Below, one piece after another: positions 12,105-22,014 of a DNA stretch of 64,000 bases. Position numbers and translations under genes: made by a program. The first letter of the stretch is position 1; each line of letters starts with the position of its first letter. The notes beneath the pieces are model-generated. The model was given only the letters and a program-made list of their open reading frames with translations, had not been told where the DNA came from and did not search any database. Source of the stretch: an uncultured Opitutales bacterium (GTDB taxonomy: Bacteria; Verrucomicrobiota; Verrucomicrobiia; Opitutales; Seribacteraceae); the NCBI GenBank assembly GCA_943787575.1, contig CALSMY010000002.1, positions 62,001-126,000 on the forward strand. The letters run 5' to 3'.

Positions 12105-12846
12105 ATGAAGGTATTTTTTCCTGTTACCCTATACTCTATTTTATTGACTTGGGTTTTTGCTCATGAAGGGGGAGGCGTCCAAGCCTTTCCAAATGCTTCA
12201 CCTTCATGATGTTATTGATATTCATGCCCATGGTGGTTGGGAGAGTCGCTATGCACTTGAAGGTCGGGACTCCCTAGATGGTGGGTCGCTTTGGTCGAGT
12301 AGTGTGGAGGCATCTTACGACCACTTTTTTGGAGGGCTATGGTATGGTCGTTCCTCTAGCAATGATTTTCGCGAGCTTCACTTTGGACTGGGAGTAATTC
12401 AAAGAACTGAAAATATGGAGTACTATATTTCATACACTCATTTGCACTTTCCGGTTGAGGAAATTTCTGATTCAGAATGGGGCGCAGGTTTTTCATATGA
12501 TGCTTTACCTTTTGGTTTGGCCAGCGGACTTGACATGGTTTATTCCGTTGATGCAAAGGGAAGCTTCTTTGAATGGACCACCTCTAAATCCGTTAAGATT
12601 TCTGATTTATGGGAATCGAGTTTCGGAACAACACTCGGTTGGAACCAAGATTTTGTTAGCGACGGACATGATGGATGGAATCACATCTCACTCAATGCAA
12701 ATGGACGAAGAGCATTGAGTGATGGTCTTGGTTTGGTTTTTCACGGGGCCCAATCCTGGGCCATTAATCGTGACCTTTCTTTTGAGGGCGATGTTTCCCT
12801 CAAGGACTTTTTTCATTTTGGTGTTTCGCTAGAGGCCCAGTTTTGA
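12105..12846 (+). CDS. Secreted protein of unknown function, probable outer-membrane barrel (frameshifted N-terminus)
   Basis: Not recognised by family. The reading frame 12157-12846 encodes about 220 residues rich in aromatic and Gly/Ser residues in alternating patterns, ending in FHFGVSLEAQF. A terminal phenylalanine after alternating hydrophobic residues is typical of outer-membrane beta-barrels. That frame lacks a signal peptide, but an overlapping frame starting at ATG 12105 encodes a good one (MKVFFPVTLYSILLTWVFA). Dropping one G from the G5 run at 12168-12172 joins them into a 246-residue exported protein. The mature start is rich in histidines (HLHDVIDIHAHGG). Expression is probably independent, since a terminator precedes it. 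A PIG-L gene lies convergent downstream. Confidence 0.6.
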
Positions 12847-12871
12847 GCCTCTTCTATGGAGAAATAAGAGC

Positions 12872-13747
12872 TTAAGCCTTGAGCAGGGATTGTTTTGAGC
12901 ATTCGCTGGAACCAAGCATTTTTCCGCCCGACCAGGCAGGTGTAAGCTTTTCATCTTCCCACCGATTCACGCGATAGAGGGTGGCAAAGCCAAAGTCTGG
13001 AGCGTCTCCTCCTTGTCCGCCCACCACTTCAGCACCCCGACGGACATTGTCCTGCATCCACGCGGGCAGTCGAAGGTGAAAAGGGTTGCGCTCGAGTTCT
13101 CCACGATGATGTGACAGGGCACCAAGCAAATCGGCAACTTCTTCCACTGTATTTTCAACCATCAGGTTAGGGTGAGGCATTTGTCCCCAGTATTCCGTTT
13201 CAATAATAAGAGGAGACAACCCTTTGGCTTTTTTTAAAGCATCGATTGCCAGAAGGTGAGTACCGAGATGGGTCTGGTTCCAATCTCTGGCGTGAGGAAC
13301 GAAGATAGCCACGGGTTGATGCTTGAGGAAAATTTCTGTGAGAATATCAACCGAATTAGACCAGTGGTTGGGAGCCTCGTTGGCAGTTTCCGGTCGTATT
13401 CGATCCAATCCATTTTCCCCAGTTTGTATGAGTTCAAAACCAATCCAATTACAGGCACCCTGCAATTCAGCCAGTCTTTCTTGTTTTCTTGCCGGATTGC
13501 TTCCTTGAGTAATTGCGACATTGAACACTTGCAGGCCGCCCTCCCTCTTGAGTCGAAGAGGAAGTCCACCAATAATACACTCATCATCAGGATGGGGGGA
13601 AAGAACTAGAACTACAGGCCCCTTACTCTCAATCTTAGACTCAACTGAGGGCTGGAAGCCGCCATAAGGAAGGTTCCGGCCTTCATCCATAAGTGCTTGG
13701 AAGGAGCGGGCATACCCGAGGTAGGGGTTGGATTCTTCGCTTATCAT
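12872..13747 (-). CDS. PIG-L family deacetylase
   Basis: Zinc-dependent N-acetylglucosaminyl deacetylase-type enzyme of the PIG-L/LmbE family (relatives: MshB, BshB, diacetylchitobiose deacetylases). The metal-binding signature SPHPDDECIIGG is near residue 50, and a second metal-ligand region, VPHARDWNQTHLGTH, is near 150-165. It is 291 residues with no signal peptide, so cytoplasmic. The substrate cannot be read from sequence; an N-acetylated amino sugar is most likely. The neighbours give no pathway. It is divergent from the large haem-binding protein gene at 13876, with 128 bases between the starts. Confidence 0.88.
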   Translation of the reverse strand: MISEESNPYLGYARSFQALMDEGRNLPYGGFQPSVESKIESKGPVVLVLSPHPDDECIIGGLPLRLKREGGLQVFNVAITQGSNPARKQERLAELQGACNWIGFELIQTGENGLDRIRPETANEAPNHWSNSVDILTEIFLKHQPVAIFVPHARDWNQTHLGTHLLAIDALKKAKGLSPLIIETEYWGQMPHPNLMVENTVEEVADLLGALSHHRGELERNPFHLRLPAWMQDNVRRGAEVVGGQGGDAPDFGFATLYRVNRWEDEKLTPAWSGGKMLGSSECSKQSLLKA

Positions 13748-13875
13748 ATAATCGTCTCAAAATGAGGGACGAAACAGACCTCGTCAACCATCAGAATTGG
13801 TCAGAAAATTTTACGCTTTTTTAGATTAAGTCGTCTTTAACTTGCTGAAATAAACTCCATAAATAGGATAAAAAC

Positions 13876-16800
13876 ATGCAATTTTGTTTATTTAATGCCT
13901 TATTTATCATTTTCATTATTTTTACCACGAACCTTGTGGGAGATTTGCGCCCTAAGTTTTCAGATTTATCTAATAAATTGGGGCCTTTTAAAGGGGGCGA
14001 GTTGCATCCAGCATATAAGGGAAATACCTGGTTGGCTCATCCTAAAATGAATGGGCCTGCTTCGATTGATTTTGATCCCCTAGGGCGTGCCTTTATCAAC
14101 GAGGCTAGAAGGATGGCAAAAGGGGTACCTGATACGAGGGGTGCCGATTGGGTTACTTTGGAGGATTATCATTTGAAAACGGTCGAGGACCGTTTGGCTA
14201 GCTACCGACGTAATCAAGACAAGGTTGAAATGTCATGGTACACGGGTACACCCGACCGGGTTTTGCGTTTTGTGGATGAGGATGGAAACGGGGTGCCCGA
14301 CTCGGGTACAGTTTTTGATGACCGATGTAAAGAAACCCTTGATGGGATAGGCTTTTCACTCTTGGCTGAAAGAGATGCGGTTTACTACACCTGTATTCCA
14401 GCCTTGCGCAAATTGACCGATGGGAATGAGGACGGTCATGCAGAACAACATGACCGCTTGGTTGAGGGATTTGGGGTGCGGGCTTGTTTTAAAGGACATG
14501 ATTTACATGGGGTGATTCGCGGGCCTGATGGTCGGCTGTATTTCTCGGTTGGAGATCGCGGTTACAGCGTGGTTGACGATGCTGGCATTCGAAAATCCGC
14601 TCCCCAACGAGGGGCTGTCTTTCGGTGCGATGATGACGGTTCGAATTTTGAGGTCTATGCTCATGGGTTGCGCAACCCACAGGAAATTGCTTTCGATGAT
14701 TTAGGAAACCTCTTTACTTTTGATAACACCGGAGACTTTGGCGACCGTGCACGGGTGGTCTATGTAATGGATAACACCGATTCGGGATGGACTGCGGATT
14801 ACCAGTCACACCATCAACATGCCAATAAATTGGACTGGGGAAATTTTCGCCTTTGGCAGGCGACTTGGGTGGGAGAGGGCTCTTTTGATTTGTACAGTGA
14901 GTCTGCTCCCCAATGGGTTTACCCGCCGATTGGCCATGTGGGTAATGGGCCATCGGGTGTGGTTCTTATGACTGGTCCTGCTGTTCCCCCTGAATTACGG
15001 GGAAAGTTTTTAATGTGTAATTATCGCGGCTCGCCCACGAGGTCCAATGTGCTAACGATTCCCATAGAGGCGCGGGGTTCAGGCTTTATGGTGGGCGAGG
15101 TTACTCCATTCCTCTCCTCCCTGAATGCATCAGATGTAGAGCTTGGTTATGATGGGCGTGTTTTCTTTGTTGAATATGGAGCGGGTTGGGGGCCAGATGA
15201 TAAGGGAAGTGTCCAGGTTGCAGAACCGTTGGATTCCGGTTTTTTAGAGGCAGGAAGAGAAGTTGCTCAGCTCGTTAAAGAAGGGTTTCCTCATCGAACT
15301 TTGAGTGAGCTGAGTAGTCTACTAAGGCATTCTGATCAAAGGGTACGGCAGGAAGCCCAGTTTGCAATCGTACAGAAGGGTGCTGATGCAGCAGTCTCAT
15401 TATTCGCCCATATTTTATCAAACGCCAAGGTTGGAGAGCTTGCTCCATTGCATGCTGTCTGGGGGCTGGGCCAACTCGCCCGCTCAGGCAATGAGAATGC
15501 CAAGGAATATTTAGTCGAAAGCCTGGTTCATCCAATAACTGAGCTTCGTGCTAATGCGGCTCGAACCTGTGGAGATATTAAGATAAACGAAGCACGTGCC
15601 TCTTTGATTGCTGGCCTCAAAGATCCCTCGCCGAGAGTAGTATCTTTGTGTGCGATCGCCTTAGGTCGATTATCTCCAGTTGGGGATAAGGAGGTGATTC
15701 AGGCACTCATCCAAACTACCGAGCGAAATAAAGGTGCTTCATTTGATATTACATTACGACATGCGATCCTTTCCGCCTTTGATCGAATTGTCACAGTGGA
15801 ACAGGCGTTATCCTGGTCCGAGCATTCATCTTCTGAGGTGCGCCTGCTGGGAGTAATTATTCTTCGTAAAAAGGAGCATCCGGGTGTAGCTGAGTTCCTT
15901 AATGATTCAAGTAGGCTTGTTAGAACAGAGTCAATTCGTGCTCTGTATGATACATCGGTGGTGGACGAATCGGTGGGTGCACGCCTGCTTCAGGTAAGCT
16001 ACAAGGGCTTGCCTGTTTTTATTCAATCCCGCCTTTTGGTGGCTGCTGCCCGGTGGGGCACTGCCGATGGTTTTGCAAGGGTATTGGATATGGCCATGGA
16101 TTCTTCTCTTGATAGTAAAGTCCAGAACTTGGCTTTTCGTGCTTTAGAGCAATGGGATGAATACCCAAGTATGGACCCAATTCTTGGTTCATTTCGTCCT
16201 TCTTCCCATCCACGCGAGAATTCTCGTGCATTGGCAGGAAAACATGCCTCCCGCTATCAGAGCTACCTTGAAAAGGAAAAGAGAACAGACTTTCTCACCC
16301 TGGCAACAGAAGTTTCTGCTGTTCTGGGAATCGAATTAAATCTTAATGAATTGCAGAATCAGGTTCTTAACAAAGGGCTCTCCAGTAAGCTGCGTGTCGC
16401 CTTTTTTAGTCGTCTTCTTGAGGCTGAAGGTGGAATTAGCAATAGCTTGCTTTTACAACTGTTAAAAGATTCGGATACTGGGTTGCGTGCTCTTGCATTG
16501 GGAGAAGCCTACTCACGCAACCTTGAAGAGTCCATTACAGAGGCTGAAAAAGCAGTGCGTCTACAAGGTGTACCTGAACTAGCAAAACAGGCAATTATTA
16601 GCATTGGAGAAAGATACCCCGAGCGTCTGGTGGAATTTTGGAAAACCCGATCAGGAAAGAATGGTATTGATCGAAGTGTCTGGCTCGACCTTTACGAGGC
16701 CATCAAACAGTCCAATGATCTTAAGGTTCGATCGATAGTGAACAGTTTTTCCTCCAACCAAAATAATATGTATAACCTTGCTTTAAGTGGTGGAGATCCA

Positions 16801-17238
16801 AGCCTTGGAGAGGCAATCTTTCAAGGGCAGGGTGCCTGCATGCAATGTCATAAAATAAATGGAAAAGGAGGAGAACAGGGCCCGGATTTAAGCCTTGTCG
16901 GAAAACGCCTTGGTCGTGGAAAATTGTTGGAGTCGATTGTAAACCCAAGTGCAGAGATTACACCCGGTTATGGCCTTTCCACAGTTATTCTTAAAAATGG
17001 AGAGGCTTATTCTGGGAGACTGGCGAATGAAAATAAGAAAGAGGTCAAACTAATCACTATGGATGGGAAGGATTTAACTTTCGCCCGCAAAGAAGTTTCC
17101 CAACTTTCACCTCCTATCTCTGCTATGCCACCAATGGGGCAAGTCTTATCAACTCCTGATCTGCGTGACCTTATTGCCTACCTTGAGTCCACCCGTAGGA
17201 ATCGTGGGGTATCCAAGTCTCTTAAGCACGGGGATTAA
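13876..17238 (+). CDS. PVC-type membrane-bound dehydrogenase-like protein with HEAT repeats and c-type haem
   Basis: 1120-residue exported protein with a typical PVC architecture. A hydrophobic signal (residues 1-21) is followed by a six-bladed beta-propeller glucose/sorbosone dehydrogenase-like domain (TIGR02604 type, about 45-460; HDLHGVIRGPDGRLYFSVGDRG is characteristic), then HEAT-like helical repeats (about 470-960) and a C-terminal TIGR02603-type haem domain with CMQCH near residue 992 and the QGPDLSLVGKRL and ESIVNPSAEITPGY motifs. It is expected to act in the periplasm or at the membrane, oxidising an unknown substrate, probably a sugar, and passing electrons to its haem. No PQQ-synthesis genes are in the window. 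It ends one base before the stop of the convergent PhoD gene. Confidence 0.9.
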   Translation: MQFCLFNALFIIFIIFTTNLVGDLRPKFSDLSNKLGPFKGGELHPAYKGNTWLAHPKMNGPASIDFDPLGRAFINEARRMAKGVPDTRGADWVTLEDYHLKTVEDRLASYRRNQDKVEMSWYTGTPDRVLRFVDEDGNGVPDSGTVFDDRCKETLDGIGFSLLAERDAVYYTCIPALRKLTDGNEDGHAEQHDRLVEGFGVRACFKGHDLHGVIRGPDGRLYFSVGDRGYSVVDDAGIRKSAPQRGAVFRCDDDGSNFEVYAHGLRNPQEIAFDDLGNLFTFDNTGDFGDRARVVYVMDNTDSGWTADYQSHHQHANKLDWGNFRLWQATWVGEGSFDLYSESAPQWVYPPIGHVGNGPSGVVLMTGPAVPPELRGKFLMCNYRGSPTRSNVLTIPIEARGSGFMVGEVTPFLSSLNASDVELGYDGRVFFVEYGAGWGPDDKGSVQVAEPLDSGFLEAGREVAQLVKEGFPHRTLSELSSLLRHSDQRVRQEAQFAIVQKGADAAVSLFAHILSNAKVGELAPLHAVWGLGQLARSGNENAKEYLVESLVHPITELRANAARTCGDIKINEARASLIAGLKDPSPRVVSLCAIALGRLSPVGDKEVIQALIQTTERNKGASFDITLRHAILSAFDRIVTVEQALSWSEHSSSEVRLLGVIILRKKEHPGVAEFLNDSSRLVRTESIRALYDTSVVDESVGARLLQVSYKGLPVFIQSRLLVAAARWGTADGFARVLDMAMDSSLDSKVQNLAFRALEQWDEYPSMDPILGSFRPSSHPRENSRALAGKHASRYQSYLEKEKRTDFLTLATEVSAVLGIELNLNELQNQVLNKGLSSKLRVAFFSRLLEAEGGISNSLLLQLLKDSDTGLRALALGEAYSRNLEESITEAEKAVRLQGVPELAKQAIISIGERYPERLVEFWKTRSGKNGIDRSVWLDLYEAIKQSNDLKVRSIVNSFSSNQNNMYNLALSGGDPSLGEAIFQGQGACMQCHKINGKGGEQGPDLSLVGKRLGRGKLLESIVNPSAEITPGYGLSTVILKNGEAYSGRLANENKKEVKLITMDGKDLTFARKEVSQLSPPISAMPPMGQVLSTPDLRDLIAYLESTRRNRGVSKSLKHGD

Positions 17239-19166
17239 TTAGAGATTAACAGAAAGCACTTTTGCTTTGGCTGGGTCTTTAACAGGATTACAATTAGTTA
17301 AGAACTGGGTTTCAGGGCCGTTTTTACCAAGTCGTACTTCGTGTGGATCCATGGAGTACACTTTGGGTTGAAAAGTGGTTCCATTTATTCGAACGGTGTA
17401 GAGGATTTCCTTAGTCTTTAAGTTCTCGATTTGAACCACTTGGTTTTTCTTGGAAAATACGAGCTTTGGCAACCAACCCATGATTTCCCTTCCATCATTA
17501 TCAGCCATTTTTACCGTAACTGGCCAGCCGGCAAATTGTGCTTTGTCCCCGTCAGTTACCTTGGCAAAACGGGGCCAACATTCAAAAGTGATGGTCTATT
17601 TCTTTTATTGAAACGGGCCACTCCAAAACCATCGGCTCTTTTTAACTCGTTTTGACGATTTTCGGGATTGGCATAAGCGTGCATAGTTATCTTATTGCCC
17701 AAGCCATCCTCAAAGTCACCAGTCCAGGGAAGGGGGGAGTTGGAAATGGGACGCAAGCCGGGCTTTTCGTCCTCTGGTTTCCACCATCTTCCGTAAATGG
17801 TGTTCACAATAGCTGGACTTGTAAAAGCAAAGGGTCCATCCCGATAAGATTCAACTCCATGTTGAACTAATACTGCGAGGTGTTGATCCCCGCATAAATG
17901 TGGAGCCCATGCTTTTCGTAATTCTCGAAGTGCTTTGTTTCTCCCTTTTTGGGGCCAAGCATTACTGTCTAAGTCGGCAAGCAATCGATTATTCGGATGG
18001 CCATGAATATGTACCGCTCCGCAAAACGCTGTCGCAGATAGGGCTGCTTTCATTTCGGCACCTTCCCAGTCCTGACTCCATGTGGAAAGAAATTTCAACT
18101 GGCGATCGCCGAGCAGTACAAGATCGTCCAGGTCAACCGCGTTGCGATCATAGGATGGATCGTTGATATGATCGGGGCGGGGTCCCATGGGAGGTATTTT
18201 TCCAGACGGCCCGCTTTTAAACTTCCGGTCTTCTAAGATTGCGAAATCAATTCCACCCACTCGTAGCCTGGTAAAGTATACCTCTAGTCCCCGTTTTAAC
18301 TTTTTTGGGTCGACTGGATCAGGCAGATGCCAGGTCTGTTGCCGTTGTACCATATTGACATAGGGGATGGGGTAGAAGTAACCACCGCTATTTCCCTCGG
18401 GGGATGTCGCCAGTATACCCGATTCCCCCCAAAGATTAGCTTGTCCAACATCATGATCATCAGGAATGGTGATGGTGGGTCGATCTTTCATTAACTCTCT
18501 GAACTGCAGACCAAATTCAAGCCATCCGGCGGTGTGCTCGGTATGGTGATAAGTTTGGTCCCCAGCAAAGAATAATACGTCTGGATCAAGTAATTTGAGG
18601 TTTTCAATAATTTGAGGCCTTGGACCTTTAGTACGGCTGGAATTACAAGATAAGTTTCCAACAACAATGGTTTCCTGGTCGGTCGGATCCTTGCGGATAG
18701 TTCCATTAAAAGACGCTCGTTTCCCATGCCTTACCCGATAGGGAATATCCTTGGACGAATCCCAGTTTTTAATACGAAAGTGAGCACTCCAGCCAGGGTA
18801 GGTAATCTGAACCCTGGAAATTTCTTTCCATGTTGTACCCTGTTTAATCTCTAGTCTGACGGTACGGGTTTCATCAGGCATAAGGGGGTACAATTGGCCC
18901 GTTAATTTTAGAGTTCCAAGGTCTTGGGTATACAAAGCAAAGGCAACTACCTCGTCACGCGGAACTTTTAATTCAATAATTCGTTTGGGAGGTTTTCCTT
19001 TTTTGGAAGGTACCTCTGGAGGTCTAGCACGCTTCCACCATTGTCCGGTCGAGAGATGATCCAAATGGGAGAATTTTTTTCCAAATAGTTCTTTTGATTC
19101 TGGCTCTGCTTCTAAAAATAAAGAAGGTAGCAATGCGGTAATTATAAATAAAATTCGAGAATTCAT
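17239..19166 (-). CDS. PhoD-like phosphatase / phosphodiesterase (one frameshift)
   Basis: Exported metallophosphoesterase of the PhoD-like (alkaline phosphatase D) group, expected to release phosphate from phosphomono- or diesters outside the cytoplasm using Ca/Fe. The signal peptide is MNSRILFIITALLPSLFLEA. Metal-site motifs are FFAGDQTYHH, PDDHDVGQ, HIHGHPNN and LCGDQHLAVL. The main frame 17556-19166 stops after ARFNKRNR; the following frame contains the expected family continuation FECWPRFAKVTDGDKAQFAGW and runs through MGWLPKLVF to a stop at 17239. One missing base near 17595 (GGTCT where GGTTCT would fit) explains the break and gives about 642 residues. The two parts should be read as one gene. 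The start is ATG 19166. Confidence 0.85.
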
Positions 19167-19293
19167 AATAATTACTTCCCCGATTGTTTTATTAATGGCA
19201 ATTATTAATAAAGTATTGATACGAATTAATCGAGTTGCTTTACATGTGACAATCGAGTTGTTTGGAGGGGTAATTCAAATAGATAGATAAATC

Positions 19294-21430
19294 ATGAAAT
19301 TCTTATTTTTACTTTTTACACTTTTCTCCTTGATTACGGGATTTATGAATGCCCAGGAGGGCGATAAAAAAGAAAAGAGCCCGCATCTGTTAGACTCGTT
19401 GAATTGGAGGAAGTGGACTCCAGGGGTTGTACCTTTGCATTCTCCCGAGGAATCCTTGTCGATGATGAAAGTGGCTCCCGGTTTCAAGGTTGAATTAGTG
19501 GCGAGCGAACCCATGGTTAAAGATCCTGTCTTTATTGATTGGGATGATCAGGGAAGAATGTGGGTTTGTGAATTTCGTACTTACATGAAGGACTTGGATG
19601 GCACAGGCGAAAACGAAAGAAAAAGTCGGATCATGGTTCTAGAAGACACCAATGAAGGATGGAAAGATGGATCGATCGACTGCATTTTTGGAAGACATGA
19701 TCAATGCACGCAGCCTTTCCTTCGTAGAGGGAGGTGTTCTGGTTGTGGAGTCCGGAGCTATTTGGTTTTGTGAGGATTTAGATGGTGATCTGCGCTGTGA
19801 CAAGAAATCTAAATTAATGGATTTTGCGACTTCTGCATTTGATAATATCGAACATGCCGAGAATGGCCTTTCCTATGCCTTGGATAATTGGATGTACAAT
19901 TCGAAATCCTCCCGCAAGGTTTCTTGGAGCTCGGGGAAGTTAATCGAAGCACCTGCCAGTCCGAGAGGGCAGTGGGGGATGGCAACAGATGCCTACGGTA
20001 AATTATTTTACAACAGTAATAGTGTATGGTTTTTGGGAGACTGGGGTATTTATGACCACGCTTGGCCGATGAAGAAAAAGACAATCGGACCACCAACCAA
20101 AGAAGTCTTTGCCATTCGCCCAAATACCGCCCTAAACCGTAATTATAAGCCTGGTTCCTTGAGGGAGGACGGTAGAGTGGCACGCGTTACCACCATAAGT
20201 GGTCTTGCGGTGCACAGTCATGGTGCATTTGGAGATGCCTGGGAAGGAGCGGTTTTTTCGATGTCTCCAGGTACCAATACTGTGGGTGCTTTTATCCCTG
20301 CAAAACCTTTTCCATATACCGAAGGGTATCGGCACCAAACTTATGCGGATCCCATTTGGGAAAAACGAGAATTTCTTTCCAGTGCCGATGAACGTTTTAG
20401 GCCAGTCAATGGAACTATTGGTCCGGATGGTTGCCTTTATGTGGTCGATTTCCACCGAGGAGTTATTCAACACAAACGCTTTCTTACTTCCTATTTACGC
20501 CGGCAGTCTGAAGAGCGTGAATTAGACAAGCATATTGGACATGGGAGGATTTATCGAATTGTTCCAGAGGATCAAAAACCTCAGCCAAGCCCAGAAAACT
20601 TGGTTGCTGGATTATCCCATCCTTATCTTTGGTGGCGTTTGCGTTCCCAAAAGCGAATTGTGGAAGGAGACCGTCAAGACTTGGTCCCAACCGTTAAGGA
20701 ATTGGCTAGAAACAGGAAGGCATCTCCATTTGCTCGGGTACATGCAATATGGACTTTGGTTGGACTTAAGAAATTGGATGCAATAACCACTGACTTGGCG
20801 GTGAAGGACCCTAATTGGTTTGTAGCCATGACTGGTTTACGCACCGCAGGAGATACAATGGAGTACGGGGGGGTGTTTCCTCAGGTCAACCTAGCAGATG
20901 CTCAAAAAATATCGCAAAGCGAGGACTTTCCCCATGCCCTGGTTTCCTATGCCTCCAAAGTTGTTGAGTCTGGATACCCTAAGCGAATGATTGCGAACTA
21001 TGTGGATAAACCTGCGGAGTGGGTAAAGCGGGATAAGGAATTATATAGTTCTTACAAAAAAGGGCGCGATTTGTATGGCAATAGTTGCGGGGCTTGCCAC
21101 CAAGCTCATGGCAAGGGTTTAGCTAACATGGCCCCCACATTGGCTAAAAGTGACTGGGTTAACGGTTCGTTGTCTCGTTTGATTGGAGTGGCTGTTCATG
21201 GTTTGTCTGGGCCCATCAGGGTAAATGGAAAACTCGCCGAAAATATACCTCCCATTATGCCACCTCATGGATATATGAAAGATGGTCAACTTGCTGATGT
21301 CTTAACATATGTTAAAAATGCTTGGGGTAATCGATCAGGTTCGGTGAGTGCTCAAGAAATTGCTAACTATCGCTTAAGTACTGAGCGTATACTGCCATGG
21401 ACTGAGGAGGAACTCTCCGATCTCAAGTAA
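19294..21430 (+). CDS. PVC-type membrane-bound dehydrogenase-like protein with c-type haem (one frameshift)
   Basis: Exported protein of about 711 residues once a single extra G (GG at 19657-19658) is removed: the frame 19294-19773 continues in the frame of 19652-21430 at EDTNEDGKMDRSTAFLEDM. A signal peptide (MKFLFLLFTLFSLITGFMNA) is followed by the TIGR02604-type propeller opening (MMKVAPGFKVELVASEP, FIDWDDQGRMWVCEFRTY), propeller blades, a HEAT-like linker and a C-terminal cytochrome domain with CGACHQAHGKG and the methionine-containing PPIMPPHG segment as probable sixth-ligand loop. It belongs to the same broad family as the 13876 gene but lacks its long HEAT array. A periplasmic dehydrogenase passing electrons to its haem is the family expectation; the substrate is unknown. 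An azurin gene lies convergent just downstream. Confidence 0.87.
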
Positions 21431-21433
21431 AAA

Positions 21434-21463
21434 AAAACGCCGGGACATCTGCCCCGGCGTTTT
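21434..21463. terminator. Bidirectional rho-independent terminator
   Basis: GC-rich stem AAACGCCGGG (21435-21444) and CCCGGCGTTT (21453-21462) with an 8-base loop, flanked by A7 on the left and T4 on the right. It therefore works in both directions between the convergent haem-dehydrogenase and azurin genes. Confidence 0.88.
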
Positions 21464-21484
21464 AGTGAAGAAATAGGATGTAAA

Positions 21485-21931
21485 TTATTTTACCGTCATG
21501 GTTCCACGCATCATTGCGAAGTGACCGGGGAAACTACAAAGATATTGATACACACCTGGTTTAGGGGCAGTGAAAGTAATTGTATCACTCTCGTCAGGAC
21601 CAAGAAGTTTAGTAGCAGCTAAGACATCTTCTTTACTTGCTTCAGGAATGGGGTTGGTGGCACTTGCACCCATGCCCATAATTTTCTGACCAAATTTTAA
21701 AGCGCTTATACCTTCCTTTAAGATTACAAGGTTATGACCCATGGCGATTTTGGGCATCTTTCCGATGTTTTTGAATTCAAGTTCCACATTTTCACCTGTA
21801 GAGACAGTGAATTCCTTGATGTCAAATTGCATTAAGTCATTACCGGTAACAGTAATCTTTTGATCGGCGTGAAGAAAAGCTCCGGATAGGCCAAGAGCTA
21901 TTAAAGCAAAGAATGTTTTCATAATTCTCAT
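21485..21931 (-). CDS. Azurin-like type I copper protein
   Basis: Small periplasmic electron carrier with a signal peptide (residues 1 to about 22) and an azurin-family cupredoxin fold of about 125 residues. The type I copper ligands can be placed: the first His in AMGHNLVIL, and the C-terminal Cys-His-Met cluster in YLCSFPGHFAMMRG. The azurin hallmarks ADQKITVTGNDLMQFD at the mature start and a helical insertion (EASKEDVLAATKLLG) are also present. The start could be ATG 21931 or 21922. It is a candidate electron acceptor or donor for the haem proteins of this region; the convergent neighbour is one such protein, but a functional link is inference. Confidence 0.92.
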   Translation of the reverse strand: MRIMKTFFALIALGLSGAFLHADQKITVTGNDLMQFDIKEFTVSTGENVELEFKNIGKMPKIAMGHNLVILKEGISALKFGQKIMGMGASATNPIPEASKEDVLAATKLLGPDESDTITFTAPKPGVYQYLCSFPGHFAMMRGTMTVK

Positions 21932-22014
21932 ACTATCGATTCCGCACTTGTGCCCAAGTATAATTCAACATTCTGAAACAAAAAAAGGAATTTAAGAATG
22001 GCGATCGATAGTAA

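Noticed and set aside
17239-17508. Separate 89-residue hypothetical gene
   Set aside because: Its sequence continues the PhoD-like phosphatase after one missing base, so it is the C-terminus of that gene.
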